From Halapricum hydrolyticum (GTDB taxonomy: Archaea; Halobacteriota; Halobacteria; Halobacteriales; Haloarculaceae): a stretch of 64,000 bases of DNA. The notes beneath the pieces were generated by a model, which was not told the DNA's origin, made no database searches, and saw only the letters and a list, made by a program, of their open reading frames with translations. The stretch covers positions 62,001 to 126,000 of the forward strand of contig JAOPKD010000003.1 in assembly GCA_025517565.1 (NCBI GenBank). Direction: 5' to 3'. Shown one piece after another: positions 18,591 to 27,608 of the stretch; position 1 is the stretch's first letter; the number at the start of each line of letters is the position of its first letter. A program made the position numbers and the translations under genes.

Positions 18591-19258
18591 TCGATCGCCG
18601 GACCGTCGAGCACGCCGCGCCGCCGGAGATGGCGGTAGGCGGGCCCGCTCAACAGGACGACCCCGAGCAGCGTCGCCCCGAAAAGCAGCGATAGGGTCGA
18701 GCCGGCTTCTTCGAGCGCGAACGTCCGCATCGACGCGCCGGCCAGCACGGTCGCGACGACCCACGGCGTCTCGCCGGCGAGCGTTCCGAGCGCGTAGCGT
18801 CCGGCGGGGATCTCGGCTAGCCCGGCCGCATACGAGACGCCGTCCGCGGGCAGCGGGATCAGGCGCGCGGCGATCAGTCCGCGAAGGTCACCCGTCACCG
18901 CGACCGTCGAGCGACCGAGCGTGTGTAGGCGCGCGAGCGGTCCGCGCTCCCGCGGTGCGTACCGCGCGAGCAGGTACGGCGGCAGGCACGTGTAGACGGC
19001 CCCGGCCAGTCCGATCGGGATCCCCACGACTGGCCCGTAGACGAACCCGACCAGAAGCGACAGCGCCGAGATGGGCCACAGCACCAGCGAGCGCGCGCCG
19101 TAGAGGGCGACCAGCGCGAGCGCGAACAGGCCGGGCCGCTCGGCGAGTCCGAGCAGCGATCCGAGCGCCCGCTCGGGCGTGATCACGAGCACGCCGACCG
19201 CGCCGGTCGCCGCGAGCGCGAGCCCGCCCGCGAGTTGAATCCGCACCTGCCGGTCCAT
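18584..19258 (-). CDS. TVP38/TMEM64 (SNARE-associated, DedA-like) membrane protein
   Basis: 224 residues from ATG 19258, with five or six hydrophobic helices. The central region LLVGFVYGPVVGIPIGLAGA and the later R-x-IPLPADGVSYAAGL-x-x-IP are the hallmark of the VTT domain. Members are integral membrane proteins thought to move lipids or act in membrane homeostasis; the substrate here is unknown. It is transcribed towards the micro zinc-finger gene. Confidence 0.8.
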   Translation of the reverse strand: MDRQVRIQLAGGLALAATGAVGVLVITPERALGSLLGLAERPGLFALALVALYGARSLVLWPISALSLLVGFVYGPVVGIPIGLAGAVYTCLPPYLLARYAPRERGPLARLHTLGRSTVAVTGDLRGLIAARLIPLPADGVSYAAGLAEIPAGRYALGTLAGETPWVVATVLAGASMRTFALEEAGSTLSLLFGATLLGVVLLSGPAYRHLRRRGVLDGPAIDQ

Positions 19259-19334
19259 CACGCGACAGTGTGCCGGCCAGCGGAATACACCTTGTGGTCG
19301 TGTCTTTCTTGCTCACGCCGTCCCTTGTGCGCGT

Positions 19335-19691
19335 GTGGACCGCGATCCCGTCGAACTCGGCGTGACGCTGCTCGCCCACCTCGAAGACGAGTCACTGTCG
19401 GTCGCCGAGGCGATCGACCGTCTGGAGACGATCACGACCGACCCACATCTCACCAGAGAGATCCTCGACACGGCCGAACTGCGCGGGATCATCGAGCGCG
19501 AGGCGGGGCGGATCCGCACCCGGTCGGGCTCGTTCGTCCGCTTCGAGAGCCAGGTCGTCTCCCGGGAGGGCGACTTCGAGTGTCGGCGCTGTGGCTCGTC
19601 GCTGTCGACCGGCTACTTCATCCAGTTCGAGACCGGCGAGCTCGGCCCGTTCGGCTCCTCGTGCATCCGGAAAGTGACCGGTCGGGAGTGA
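19335..19691 (+). CDS. Small conserved haloarchaeal protein (DUF5830-like) with zinc-binding cysteines
   Basis: 118 residues from GTG 19335. The N-terminal helical part, with LAHLEDESLSVAEAIDRLE and LTREILDTAELRGIIERE, looks like a winged-helix half. The C-terminal part has CRRCGSSLSTGYFI and SSCIRK, three or four cysteines that could bind metal. I recall similar proteins as DUF5830; the function is unknown. Confidence 0.65.
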   Translation: MDRDPVELGVTLLAHLEDESLSVAEAIDRLETITTDPHLTREILDTAELRGIIEREAGRIRTRSGSFVRFESQVVSREGDFECRRCGSSLSTGYFIQFETGELGPFGSSCIRKVTGRE

Positions 19692-19706
19692 CTTTCCTCG
19701 TGCGCG

Positions 19707-20744
19707 TCACAGCTGATAGACGAGTTTCTCGGCGGTGTCCAGGCCGTTTCGCAGCGCGGCGTGGATCCGGCCCTCGCCGGGGATCCAGTCGCCGACGAAG
19801 TGCAGGTCGTGGTCGACGGCCGAGTCGATCGGCCCCTGCCTGACGGCGTCGTCCGGCAGGGCGTAGCGCCACCCCTGGTGATCGGTCCAGTCCGGCTCTC
19901 TGAGGCGGTCGTCACCGAGCAGGTCCGCGGTCAGATCGATCAGTTCGGCGACGTTGGTCTCGGGGTCGCGCTCGAAGTGTCGCTCCGACCAGCCCTGGCC
20001 GGCCTGGACGACCAGCACTGACTCGCCGTCGGGGACGTGGCCCGGCTTGCACTCCTCGCGAGCGACCCAGCCGATCTCGTGTTCCTTGTCCGTGTTGATG
20101 ACCGCGTAGTAGGGCCGGTCCAGTTCGAAGGGATAGTGCAGGATCGTCGTCCAAACACTGTGGTAGGGGACGGCCTCGATCGCTTCGACGAGGTCTTCGC
20201 GCAGGGGATCGTCCCAGTCGGCCGTCCGCAGGAGTTCGGCCGTCTGCGGAGCCGGCGGATTGACGACGAGGGCGTCAAACGGCCCCCACGACGCCCCGTC
20301 GGCGTCGGTGAGCCGCCACTGCTCGCCCTCGCGGTGGATCCGTTCGACGCGGGTGTTTCGGTGGACGGTCGCGTCGGTCTGCCCGAGCAGGCGCTTGGCG
20401 ATCTGTGTCAGTCCTGCCTCGTAGCTCCACTTGTGGTCGTCGCTGTCTCGACCGGGACCGATCTCGCCGTCGGCCTCGTAGGCGTAGATCGGTCCCCGCG
20501 TGTCGACCAATCCCTCGGCGGCAAGCGTCTCGGTAACCAGTTCCGTCACCCGGCGGTCGTCGTCCTTGAGGTAATTCGCGCCGTAATCGTAGGTGACCGG
20601 GCCCCTGCGGCGAGTGGCCGCACGCCCGCAGAGGCCGCCCGACTTCTCGAGGATCGTCACCTCGGAGTCTTCGAGGGTCTGGTCGAGTACGTACGTCGCG
20701 GCCGCGGCCGCCACGCCGGCACCGACGACTCCGATCGTGGTCAT
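19707..20744 (-). CDS. FAD-dependent amine-oxidase-like (renalase-type) protein
   Basis: 345 residues. An N-terminal Rossmann dinucleotide motif (IGVVGAGVAAAAA) and the LEKSGGLCGRAATRR stretch are typical of NAD(P)/FAD-binding flavoprotein oxidases. YDYGANYLK and the C-terminal VGDWIPGEGRIHAALRNGL complete the FAD-binding pattern. The substrate is not evident; the renalase-like and phytoene-desaturase-like families are the nearest by pattern. Convergent with the gene at 19335, with 15 bases between. Confidence 0.75.
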   Translation of the reverse strand: MTTIGVVGAGVAAAAATYVLDQTLEDSEVTILEKSGGLCGRAATRRRGPVTYDYGANYLKDDDRRVTELVTETLAAEGLVDTRGPIYAYEADGEIGPGRDSDDHKWSYEAGLTQIAKRLLGQTDATVHRNTRVERIHREGEQWRLTDADGASWGPFDALVVNPPAPQTAELLRTADWDDPLREDLVEAIEAVPYHSVWTTILHYPFELDRPYYAVINTDKEHEIGWVAREECKPGHVPDGESVLVVQAGQGWSERHFERDPETNVAELIDLTADLLGDDRLREPDWTDHQGWRYALPDDAVRQGPIDSAVDHDLHFVGDWIPGEGRIHAALRNGLDTAEKLVYQL

Positions 20745-20867
20745 GCCGGCCCGTTAGGATCGGATCCCCAAAACTGCCCGCCTCGCTCGCCCTTCCGTCC
20801 GGACCCGAACGAACGATAGTAAACAATAGCTCGAAACGTTCAACACTGAGACCACGAATCCGTGCAT

Positions 20868-21638
20868 ATGGCTCACAGATTCAGTATGGACCGCCGCGCG
20901 TATCTCAAGACGGTCGGGGCAGTCGGTGCCTCGGCCGCGATCGCCGGCTGTTCGAGCGGTAGCGACGACACCATCGTTCCCGGGACCAACGCCGCGTTCG
21001 CACCCTTCGAATACAAGGAAGACGGCGAGATCGTCGGCTTCGACATCGATCTGGCCGAAGCGGCCATCGATCGCGCCGGCTACGAGGTCGGCGACTGGTC
21101 GGACCTCAAGTTCGGCTCGCTCATCCCGTCGCTGAACAACAACGACATCGATCTCATCGCTGCCGGGATGACGATCGAACCGGATCGCCAGGAGCAGATC
21201 GATTTCACCGACCCCTACTGGGAATCGAACCAGTCCGTGCTCGTCCAATCGGGCGGTGACTTCCAGCCCGAGGGCGAAAGCGATCTCGAAGGGAGTCGGA
21301 TGGGTGCCCAGAAGGGAACCACCGGTGAGAGTGAGGTCGAGCGACTCCGCGAAGAGGGCGTCATCGCCGAGGACGACCTCAAGCGATACAACAATTACGT
21401 GCTGGCTGTCGAAGACCTCGAAGCCGGTAACGTCGACGCCGTTGTGGTCGACCAGCCCGTCGCGAACAACTTCGCCGCCGGGCGGGACGTCTCGGTCTCG
21501 TTCGTCATCGAGACGGGCGAACAGTTCGGCATGGGGATGCGCCAGGACGACGATCGACTCGCCGATATCAACGACGCGCTCGCCGAACTGCGTGAAGACG
21601 GCACCTACGACGATCTCGTCACCGAGTGGTTCGAATAG
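20868..21638 (+). CDS. Amino acid ABC transporter substrate-binding lipoprotein
   Basis: About 256 residues; starts at 20868 or 20886 (MDRRAYLK) are both possible. A Tat-type lipoprotein signal (RRAYLKTVG...AIAGCSS) has its lipid-anchored Cys at the lipobox. The mature part has the polar amino acid family pattern: GTNAAFAPFEYKEDGEIVGFD, IPSLNNNDIDLIAAGMTI, RQEQIDFTDPY and the Gly-Thr-Thr phosphate-like loop. It captures an amino acid outside the cell for the two permeases and ATPase that follow. Confidence 0.85.
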   Translation: MAHRFSMDRRAYLKTVGAVGASAAIAGCSSGSDDTIVPGTNAAFAPFEYKEDGEIVGFDIDLAEAAIDRAGYEVGDWSDLKFGSLIPSLNNNDIDLIAAGMTIEPDRQEQIDFTDPYWESNQSVLVQSGGDFQPEGESDLEGSRMGAQKGTTGESEVERLREEGVIAEDDLKRYNNYVLAVEDLEAGNVDAVVVDQPVANNFAAGRDVSVSFVIETGEQFGMGMRQDDDRLADINDALAELREDGTYDDLVTEWFE

Positions 21639-21643
21639 GAACG

Positions 21644-22417
21644 ATGATCGACACCGCGTCGCAGGCGAACGGGATCGAAGCCGTGTTCGGGCCCGGCGGT
21701 CAGATTGACAGCGTGCTCCAGGCCGGCGACTGGGCGTTCGTCGCCGCCAACTGGGAGTACCTGCTGGCGGGGACGGTCGTGACGATCCTGCTGACGATCA
21801 CGAGTCTCTCGCTGGGCTTTCTGGCCGGGTTCCCTGCCGGGGCGATCGAGGTCTACGGCTCCGGGCGGCTCAGCGATGCCGTCAGCACGTTCGGCGTGTT
21901 ACTGCGGGGTACACCGATCGTCGTGCTCGTCGTGCTGTTCCATTTCGGTCTGCCGTTGCCCCGGCTCGGATCGATTCCCTGGCTGGAGATTAACCTCACG
22001 GCGTTTCTCTCGGCGACGCTGGCGCTCGGACTCCGGAGCGGGGCCTACCAGAGTCAGGTGTTCCGCGGCGCGATCCAGTCGATCGACGACGGGCAGCTCG
22101 AGGCTGCTCGGTCGGTCGGGATGAGTACGCGCCAGTCGATCCGCCACGTCGTCTTTCCGCAGGCGCTGCGACGCTCGCTGCCGGGCTTTCAAAACGAGTT
22201 CACGATCGTCCTCAAAGACACCAGCATCGCCTTCGCGATCGGGCTGGCGGAGCTGCTGACGCGTGCGGAGAACCTCTACCTGCAGCCCGGCAAGGGCACG
22301 GCTGTGATGGAGGTCATTCTCACGATCACGGCGATCTACTTCGTGTTGACCTTCGCGACTAATCGGTCGCTCGATGCGCTCCACGACCGCTATTCGATTC
22401 CGGGTGGTTCCGAATGA
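21644..22417 (+). CDS. Amino acid ABC transporter permease
   Basis: 257 residues from ATG 21644, five bases after the binding-protein stop. Five hydrophobic helices. The coupling-loop signature RSVGMSTRQSIRHVVFPQALRR and the RGTPIVVLVVLFHFGLP motif belong to the HisM/GlnP family of polar amino acid permeases. Its last four bases overlap the ATPase start. Confidence 0.9.
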   Translation: MIDTASQANGIEAVFGPGGQIDSVLQAGDWAFVAANWEYLLAGTVVTILLTITSLSLGFLAGFPAGAIEVYGSGRLSDAVSTFGVLLRGTPIVVLVVLFHFGLPLPRLGSIPWLEINLTAFLSATLALGLRSGAYQSQVFRGAIQSIDDGQLEAARSVGMSTRQSIRHVVFPQALRRSLPGFQNEFTIVLKDTSIAFAIGLAELLTRAENLYLQPGKGTAVMEVILTITAIYFVLTFATNRSLDALHDRYSIPGGSE

Positions 22418-23148
22418 GTCTGCTACGCTTCGAGAACGTCTCGAAATCATACGGCGACGAGGAGGTACTGCACGACGTCAGTTTCGAGCTGGACGCCGGC
22501 GACGTCGAAGTGATCGTCGGCCCGAGCGGGTCGGGCAAGTCGACGCTGTTGCGGTGTGTCAACCGACTCACCGAGATCGACGACGGCGCGATCTACCTCG
22601 ACGGCGAGGACGTCCATGCCATGGACGAGAACGCGCTGCGCCGGCGCGTCGGCATGGTCTTTCAGGACTTCAACCTCTTCGCCCACCGGACGGCCCGCGG
22701 GAACGTCACGCTCGGGCTGACGGAAGTGCTGGGGTTGTCCGAGCGCGAGGCCACCGAGCGCGCCGAACAGTACCTCCAGCGGGTCGGCGTGGCCGATCAG
22801 GCGGAGGCGTATCCGGCGGAACTGTCGGGCGGGCAGAAACAGCGCGTCGGGATCGCCCGCGCGCTGGCGATGGATCCCGATCTCATCCTGTTCGACGAGC
22901 CGACCAGCGCGCTCGATCCCGAGCTCGTCGGCGAGGTGCTGGGCGTCATGCGCGATCTCGCCGACGACGGCATGACGATGCTGGCTGTGACCCACGAGAT
23001 GGGCTTCGCCCGCTCGGTCGCCTCTCGGCTGACGTTCCTCGAAGACGGACGGATCGTCGAGCGCGGGCCGCCAGAGCGGCTCTTCGAGCAGCCCGACCAC
23101 GACCGCACCCGCGAGTTCCTCGGCGGGCTGACTGACCTCCACAGATGA
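22414..23148 (+). CDS. Amino acid ABC transporter ATP-binding protein (GlnQ type)
   Basis: 244 residues. Walker A GPSGSGKST, signature LSGGQKQRVGIARALA, Walker B LILFDEPTSALDPE and switch His in VTHEMGFA are all intact. It drives import by the neighbouring permeases. ATGA overlaps on both sides show tight translational coupling in a four-gene operon. Confidence 0.93.
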   Translation: MSLLRFENVSKSYGDEEVLHDVSFELDAGDVEVIVGPSGSGKSTLLRCVNRLTEIDDGAIYLDGEDVHAMDENALRRRVGMVFQDFNLFAHRTARGNVTLGLTEVLGLSEREATERAEQYLQRVGVADQAEAYPAELSGGQKQRVGIARALAMDPDLILFDEPTSALDPELVGEVLGVMRDLADDGMTMLAVTHEMGFARSVASRLTFLEDGRIVERGPPERLFEQPDHDRTREFLGGLTDLHR

Positions 23149-24152
23149 GCGTCGACGAGACTGAACCGGCCGCGGTCGGCGAGCTTCCCGGGCGACGACG
23201 CCTCACTGTGCTCGCGGTCGGGGTCGTCTTCTGGGCGTGGCTGCTGGCTCGCTGGGCGTATCACAACGCGGTGCTGGATCGGGTCTTCGGCGCGCTGGGC
23301 GCGCCAGATCTGCTCCGCTCGGAGGTGCCCGTCAGGAACCGCGAGCCCTGGCTGCCGCCAGAACCGTTCGCGTCGGCCGCCGACGCCGTCGCGTCGCTGG
23401 GGCTGCCGGAGGTGGCTACTGGCTGGCTCGTCTGGCTGCTCGATCTCGTCGCGTTCGCCATCGAGAGCGCGCCCGCACTGGCCGAGGGTGCCTACGTCAC
23501 GGTGTATCTCACCGTCGCGTCGATGCTGCTCGGGCTGGTCGTCGCCGTCCCGCTGTCGGTCGCGCGCGTCTACGGCGGGACCGCACTCAGCTGGCTTTCG
23601 CTGGCGTACACGGAGTTGATCCGCGGGACGCCGCTGCTCGCACAGCTGTTCCTGCTGTACTACGGGCTACCACTCGCAGGTGCGATCGACAGCGTTGATC
23701 TCGTCGGGAGCGGGTCGGTCCCGGGGGCGGCGGTCTTCGTCGCCATCGTCGGGTTCACGATCAACTCCTCGGCCTACCAGTCGGAGTACATCCGCTCGGC
23801 CCTGCAGTCCGTCGACGAGGACCAGCTCGTCGCCGCCCGGTCGGTCGGCCTCTCGAAGTGGGCCGGGATCCGCCACGTCGTTTTGCCCCAGGGGTTGCGA
23901 TACGCTATCCCCGGCTGGACCAACGAGTTCGTCTATCTCATCAAGTACTCCGCGCTGGCGGCGTTCATCACCGTCTCCGAGCTATTCGGCCGGGCCGATA
24001 TCATCGCCTCTGACACGTTCAGAACGACCGATATTTACGTCATCGTCGCAGTGTTCTACCTCGCGCTGGTGTTGACGACTGCGCTCGCGATGGAGCGCGT
24101 CTCCACGGCCGTCGCGATCCCCGGTGTCGGCCAGCACGAGGGCGACCGGTGA
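23145..24152 (+). CDS. Amino acid ABC transporter permease, second subunit
   Basis: 335 residues, longer than the first permease through an N-terminal helix and a periplasm-side insert. The core has RGTPLLAQLFLLYYGLP and RSVGLSKWAGIRHVVLPQGLRY. Expected partner of the shorter permease. Its last 67 bases are repeated 3.4 kb downstream at 27492-27558. Confidence 0.88.
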   Translation: MSVDETEPAAVGELPGRRRLTVLAVGVVFWAWLLARWAYHNAVLDRVFGALGAPDLLRSEVPVRNREPWLPPEPFASAADAVASLGLPEVATGWLVWLLDLVAFAIESAPALAEGAYVTVYLTVASMLLGLVVAVPLSVARVYGGTALSWLSLAYTELIRGTPLLAQLFLLYYGLPLAGAIDSVDLVGSGSVPGAAVFVAIVGFTINSSAYQSEYIRSALQSVDEDQLVAARSVGLSKWAGIRHVVLPQGLRYAIPGWTNEFVYLIKYSALAAFITVSELFGRADIIASDTFRTTDIYVIVAVFYLALVLTTALAMERVSTAVAIPGVGQHEGDR

Positions 24153-24154
24153 TC
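24088..24154 (+). repeat. Direct repeat, left copy (permease 3' end)
   Basis: 67 bases comprising the final codons and stop of the permease. They match 27492-27558 with three differences. The second copy stands alone, without the rest of the gene, so the intervening islet was probably inserted or duplicated into this site. Confidence 0.85.
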
Positions 24155-24298
24155 TGGTCCAGAGAAACGCGAGCGCCCGGCTGACGGGACGAGGTTCGCG
24201 CCCCGGTGAGTTGTGTCACTTGCTGAAGAGCATCACCCTGTTGAACAGATGGGATGAGCTCGAAACTTGCGCTAATCATCCTCGATACTTCACTTCTG

Positions 24299-24706
24299 TC
24301 ACTCGTTACTGTCGTGTGACCTGACCAGTGTCAGGAGATCTTGTTCCAGTTCACCGCCAACAAACTGGACGTGCCTCGTTTCAGCCTCGTAGTCGATTAT
24401 CCCAGCTTCCTTCAGTTTTGGGAGATGGGTATGGTGAAGTGCGATCCGGACGCGTTGTCGATGTTCGTCGGATACTCGCTCCGTGTCTTCGTCTCGAATC
24501 ATGTCTGCAACGCGCTCCACCAGCGCATCGTATTCCAGTGTCCCATCGGATGCCCTGGTTAGTGAATTGAGGATAGCCCGTCGATGTTCGTTCCCTACTG
24601 CCGACAGAATCCTATCGGGGGAAATCGGTTGCTCTCGTTCCGCAGAGCTGGAGAAATCGTCGATCCCCTGTCGATCAGATATCCCTCGCTCTGCATTCTC
24701 ATCCAT
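24299..24706 (-). CDS. Winged-helix regulator (DUF7344 type), soluble
   Basis: 135 residues from ATG 24706 (MDENAERG). ILSAVGNEHRRAILNSL, DALVERVADMI, RVRIALHHTHLPKLKEAGIIDYEAE and RHVQFVGG match the winged-helix domain of the genes at 8214, 11696 and 26921, but there is no membrane tail. Probably a DNA-binding regulator of the islet. Confidence 0.75.
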   Translation of the reverse strand: MDENAERGISDRQGIDDFSSSAEREQPISPDRILSAVGNEHRRAILNSLTRASDGTLEYDALVERVADMIRDEDTERVSDEHRQRVRIALHHTHLPKLKEAGIIDYEAETRHVQFVGGELEQDLLTLVRSHDSNE

Positions 24707-24773
24707 GCTCACACAGCGGAGCCCCAACTACCTGGTTCTGTTCCATGATGCACAAAGGAACCTGCCGCTCCAC

Positions 24774-25430
24774 TTACGCCTCGGCCTCGGGGGTAAGGAG
24801 TGCATGTCGTGTGAACGCACCGATGGCACGACGCAGCCGCTCCGTCACTGCTTGATCAGAAATTCCGAGTTCGTCCGCGAGTTCTTCGGTCGTGCAGCCT
24901 CGGGGAATATCGTAGTACCCCATCCGAACGGCAAGCATGAGCGCATCCCGCTGTGGCTCGCTCAAGCCGTACCACGGACCAGCTCCGGGGTCAGTGGGAT
25001 TGTATATCCGGATGATCTCCAGTGATATGTGCGCGTCCTCACAACATGTCTGCCACTGGCTCAATGCCTCACGGTCGGAGAATCGTATCTCGAAATCCCA
25101 TCCTTCAGACGTTCCGGTCGCACTCCGTATTTCTCCTTCGTGGTCAAAGATGCACTGAAAGAAATGGTCTTGGCTCGCATCCCAATCGAGCCTGAATAGG
25201 GTCCTGTCTCCGAACACGTCCACCTCCGCTACGCTGTTGACCGTCGGATAGCGTTGGACGGTGTCGAGAAACCCGTTTTCGACCGGTTCGTAGACCCAGA
25301 AGAGCGGCACAGTAACGTCACCACTCGGGACGAGTGTTTCGAGTTCGATAGCCGACGTCTCATTGAGCTTGAGTATCTGCCCGAGTTCGAAGTCATCGGG
25401 TGGAATTCGAAGCTCCACGATCACGCTCAT
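24774..25430 (-). CDS. HTH-10 (bacterio-opsin activator type) regulator
   Basis: 218 residues from ATG 25430; the open frame continues to 25931 but that part is antisense to the divergent gene. An N-terminal sensor-like region is followed by the C-terminal HTH: LSEPQRDALMLAVRMGYYDIPRGCTTEELADELGIS and AVTERLRRAI. This is the Bat-type domain that controls many haloarchaeal genes. It is divergent from a paralogue at 25624, with about 190 bp of shared control region between them. Confidence 0.85.
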   Translation of the reverse strand: MSVIVELRIPPDDFELGQILKLNETSAIELETLVPSGDVTVPLFWVYEPVENGFLDTVQRYPTVNSVAEVDVFGDRTLFRLDWDASQDHFFQCIFDHEGEIRSATGTSEGWDFEIRFSDREALSQWQTCCEDAHISLEIIRIYNPTDPGAGPWYGLSEPQRDALMLAVRMGYYDIPRGCTTEELADELGISDQAVTERLRRAIGAFTRHALLTPEAEA

Positions 25431-25623
25431 TTTCTCTTGTGAGACTAGGTTGTTCTGGGCCCTACAAAAGGAGTAGACATGGTGCACCATGTCTACCAGC
25501 ATGCAATCAGCCCTCCCTGCTCGCGGAAGACGCGATTCTATCTCCTGACCGTGCTTTGGCCTGTCCCGGAGCCATGATACACCAGCCACGTCAATTATTG
25601 GTCTGTCGGACGAAGACTCCCGC

Positions 25624-26268
25624 ATGGCGACCGTGATGGAGTTTACGAGCCCGGCAGAGGAGTTTCCGCTGGGGAGTGTCTTCGAGAACTTGCCGGGAGT
25701 GACGGTCGAACTGGAGCGACTGATTCCACACGAGACGCTGATCATCCCGTACTTCTGGGTGCGTGGCGTGGAAACCGAGGACATAGAAGCCGCGTTCGAC
25801 CCACACGAGGGCGTGACGGACATCCGACTTGTCGATAGCATCGAGGACGAGTATCTCATGCGCGCAGAGTGGAAACAAGAGTACTTTGGCGTCCTGAGTG
25901 CCCTGGCCAAGGCCAACGTCGTTGTGCTCACTGGGATCGGAACGAAAGACCAGTGGCGATTCGAGGTGCGCGGTGAAAGTCAGGAGACAGTTGCTGAGTT
26001 TCGAGAGTACTGCCAGGATAACGACATCCCGATAGAGATCACCGCTGTCCACGCAATGCTTCCGATCCAGGGGGAAGGCTACGAGTTGACCGAAACCCAG
26101 CGCGAGGCGCTGATATTGGCCTACGAGCGTGGCTACTTCGACACCCCCCGCGAGGCGTCGCTCGAAGAAATCGCGGACGAGCTTGGCATCACCCAGCAAT
26201 CGCTTTCGTCACGACTCCGACGCGGGCATCGACGCCTCATTGGAGCGACGCTCGTTAGTTTGCCGTGA
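25624..26268 (+). CDS. HTH-10 (bacterio-opsin activator type) regulator
   Basis: 214 residues. Same plan as its divergent neighbour: an N-terminal region (MEFTSPAEEFPLGSVF) with beta pattern, then LTETQREALILAYERGYFDTPREASLEEIADELGI and SLSSRLRRG. Probably a one-component transcription regulator. The divergent pair may control each other through the shared intergenic region. Confidence 0.85.
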   Translation: MATVMEFTSPAEEFPLGSVFENLPGVTVELERLIPHETLIIPYFWVRGVETEDIEAAFDPHEGVTDIRLVDSIEDEYLMRAEWKQEYFGVLSALAKANVVVLTGIGTKDQWRFEVRGESQETVAEFREYCQDNDIPIEITAVHAMLPIQGEGYELTETQREALILAYERGYFDTPREASLEEIADELGITQQSLSSRLRRGHRRLIGATLVSLP

Positions 26269-26349
26269 TCGTTCTGGCTGTTTGCTTTTAAACTTCCTGT
26301 ATAATAAGTACCCTAACTAAACCGATTCAGGCCGGTAGAATAGGTAGAT

Positions 26350-26700
26350 ATGGACGCTGTGGTGTCTGGAGTCGGAGTAGAGTCAGTCGAGTATCATCAG
26401 GACTCTGCGACTGTTCGTATCCAGTTCGATCAGGAGAAGACACCCGCAAGCATGGCTGTAATCGCAATGCTGGCAGAAGTGATGGACGCTGATCCGGTTG
26501 AACTGGACCCACTCCATTCTACGGTTGACCCAGACGCGTTGGATGCGCTCGTCCGCGTTCGCACCGGGACGGACGGAGATATCCACGTTACGTTCACGCA
26601 CGAGGACCACGCAATAACCGTGTTCAGCTACGGTGTGGTCACTATCACAGCTGGCCACGAATCCTCAGTGAAGAATTACGGGGGGAACGCGGGAAGATGA
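26350..26700 (+). CDS. HalOD1 output-domain protein
   Basis: 116 residues. AVIAMLAEVMDADPVELDPL, VDPDALDALV and VTFTHEDHAITVFSYGVVTI are the HalOD1 pattern, a small haloarchaeal domain found alone or after sensor domains and presumed to act in signalling. TATA-like TATAATAAG lies before the gene near 26300. The stop overlaps the next start (ATGA). Confidence 0.8.
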   Translation: MDAVVSGVGVESVEYHQDSATVRIQFDQEKTPASMAVIAMLAEVMDADPVELDPLHSTVDPDALDALVRVRTGTDGDIHVTFTHEDHAITVFSYGVVTITAGHESSVKNYGGNAGR

Positions 26701-26882
26701 CGCCTGCGGAGACCCCGCTCACGTCGAAAGCGGAACTGAACGCTGAGCTAAAAGCCCTCCTCCTCAGAGCCTACGAGAATGGACTCGATGTGAAAGGCGC
26801 ATTTGAATGTCGAAATGGAGTCGACCATCCTGACTGGGACGTGGTCGTCACTGAAGTCGAAAAGAACGAGTCTTCGGAGTAG
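26697..26882 (+). CDS. Small protein coupled to the HalOD1 gene
   Basis: 61 residues, with an N-terminal helix (AELNAELKALLLRAYENGLDVKG) and a short C-terminal strand (DWDVVVTEVEK). It overlaps the HalOD1 stop by four bases, so the two are co-translated and may interact. No known function. Confidence 0.65.
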   Translation: MTPAETPLTSKAELNAELKALLLRAYENGLDVKGAFECRNGVDHPDWDVVVTEVEKNESSE

Positions 26883-26920
26883 CCGACAGCGAGGGCGACT
26901 AGGTCCGTAGCAGGTACCCC

Positions 26921-27226
26921 ATGACTGACAAGTGCTGTAACGGTGATCAAGTGGAAAGAGTACTGTTAGCCCAACAGCGACGAGTATTACGTGCGCTACT
27001 GGAAGATAGTTCGAGGCCTGCAGATCCGATACTTCGTGAGGGAGAGATACTTGACTCCGAGGAGTACCTCACGGTCTGTTACGAACTCCATCACGTTTTG
27101 CTTCCCGCGTTAGCGGATGAGAGGCTCGTCAAGTTCGACAGGGTCGAAGACGAGGTACGACGAGGAACGAGATTCGACGAGATGCGTCGGTTTGTTGAAC
27201 GGATCGATAGCGACCATGATCAGTGA
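26921..27226 (+). CDS. Small winged-helix protein (DUF7344-like)
   Basis: 101 residues. QQRRVLRALLEDSS, YLTVCYELHHVLLPALADERLVKFD and the basic wing-like end are a short version of the winged-helix domain seen at 24299. Probably a regulator. Unlike its relatives it has a Cys-rich start (MTDKCCN). Confidence 0.6.
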   Translation: MTDKCCNGDQVERVLLAQQRRVLRALLEDSSRPADPILREGEILDSEEYLTVCYELHHVLLPALADERLVKFDRVEDEVRRGTRFDEMRRFVERIDSDHDQ

Positions 27227-27239
27227 GTGCACCTCTGAT

Positions 27240-27457
27240 GTCCAAATAGTCGTGTTGGGCGTGCCGATTCTCCTCGATGGCCCGGTTGACGATCCATGCT
27301 CGGAACTCCTCGTATCGATCTCGTACTCCGTCGCGACCGCAAACGGATCTTCTCCCCCGTCGATGACTCGACGTTTGATGTCGTGGACAGCGATCCGCGT
27401 CCCCTCGATACGCGGAGATCCGGACCGAATATCCTCGTCACGCACGATCGCACTCAT
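27240..27457 (-). pseudogene. Broken DUF433-type antitoxin gene
   Basis: From ATG 27457 the product begins MSAIVRDEDIRSGSPRIEG and continues TRIAVHDIKRRVIDGGEDPFAVATEYEI, a clear DUF433 N-terminus. The normal C-terminal helix region is then lost: the frame passes into unrelated residues, while another frame reads FRAWIVNRAIEENRHAQHDY. No toxin partner is seen. A deletion or fusion remnant is likely. Confidence 0.6.
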
Positions 27458-27491
27458 ATCTGACCGTTGTTCCTACTCTCGTATTAACCTT

Positions 27492-27558
27492 CGATGGAGC
27501 GCGTCTCCACGGCCGTCGCGATCCCCGGCGTCGGCCAGCACGAGAGCGATCGGTGATC
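27492..27558 (+). repeat. Direct repeat, right copy (orphan permease 3' end)
   Basis: Copy of 24088-24154 with three base differences. No upstream permease sequence is attached. It marks the right edge of the 3.3-kb regulator islet, just before the MFS gene. Confidence 0.85.
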
Positions 27559-27608
27559 GGGACAGTCGTTCCGACCAACACGACGAGATTCTCGCTGCGA
27601 CAGATCGC

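Noticed and set aside
25431-25931. N-terminal extension of the HTH-10 protein at 24774
   Set aside because: The extra residues are Ser/Arg-rich, run through the divergent promoter and antisense to the next gene, and match no family pattern; the ATG at 25430 fits the paralogue.
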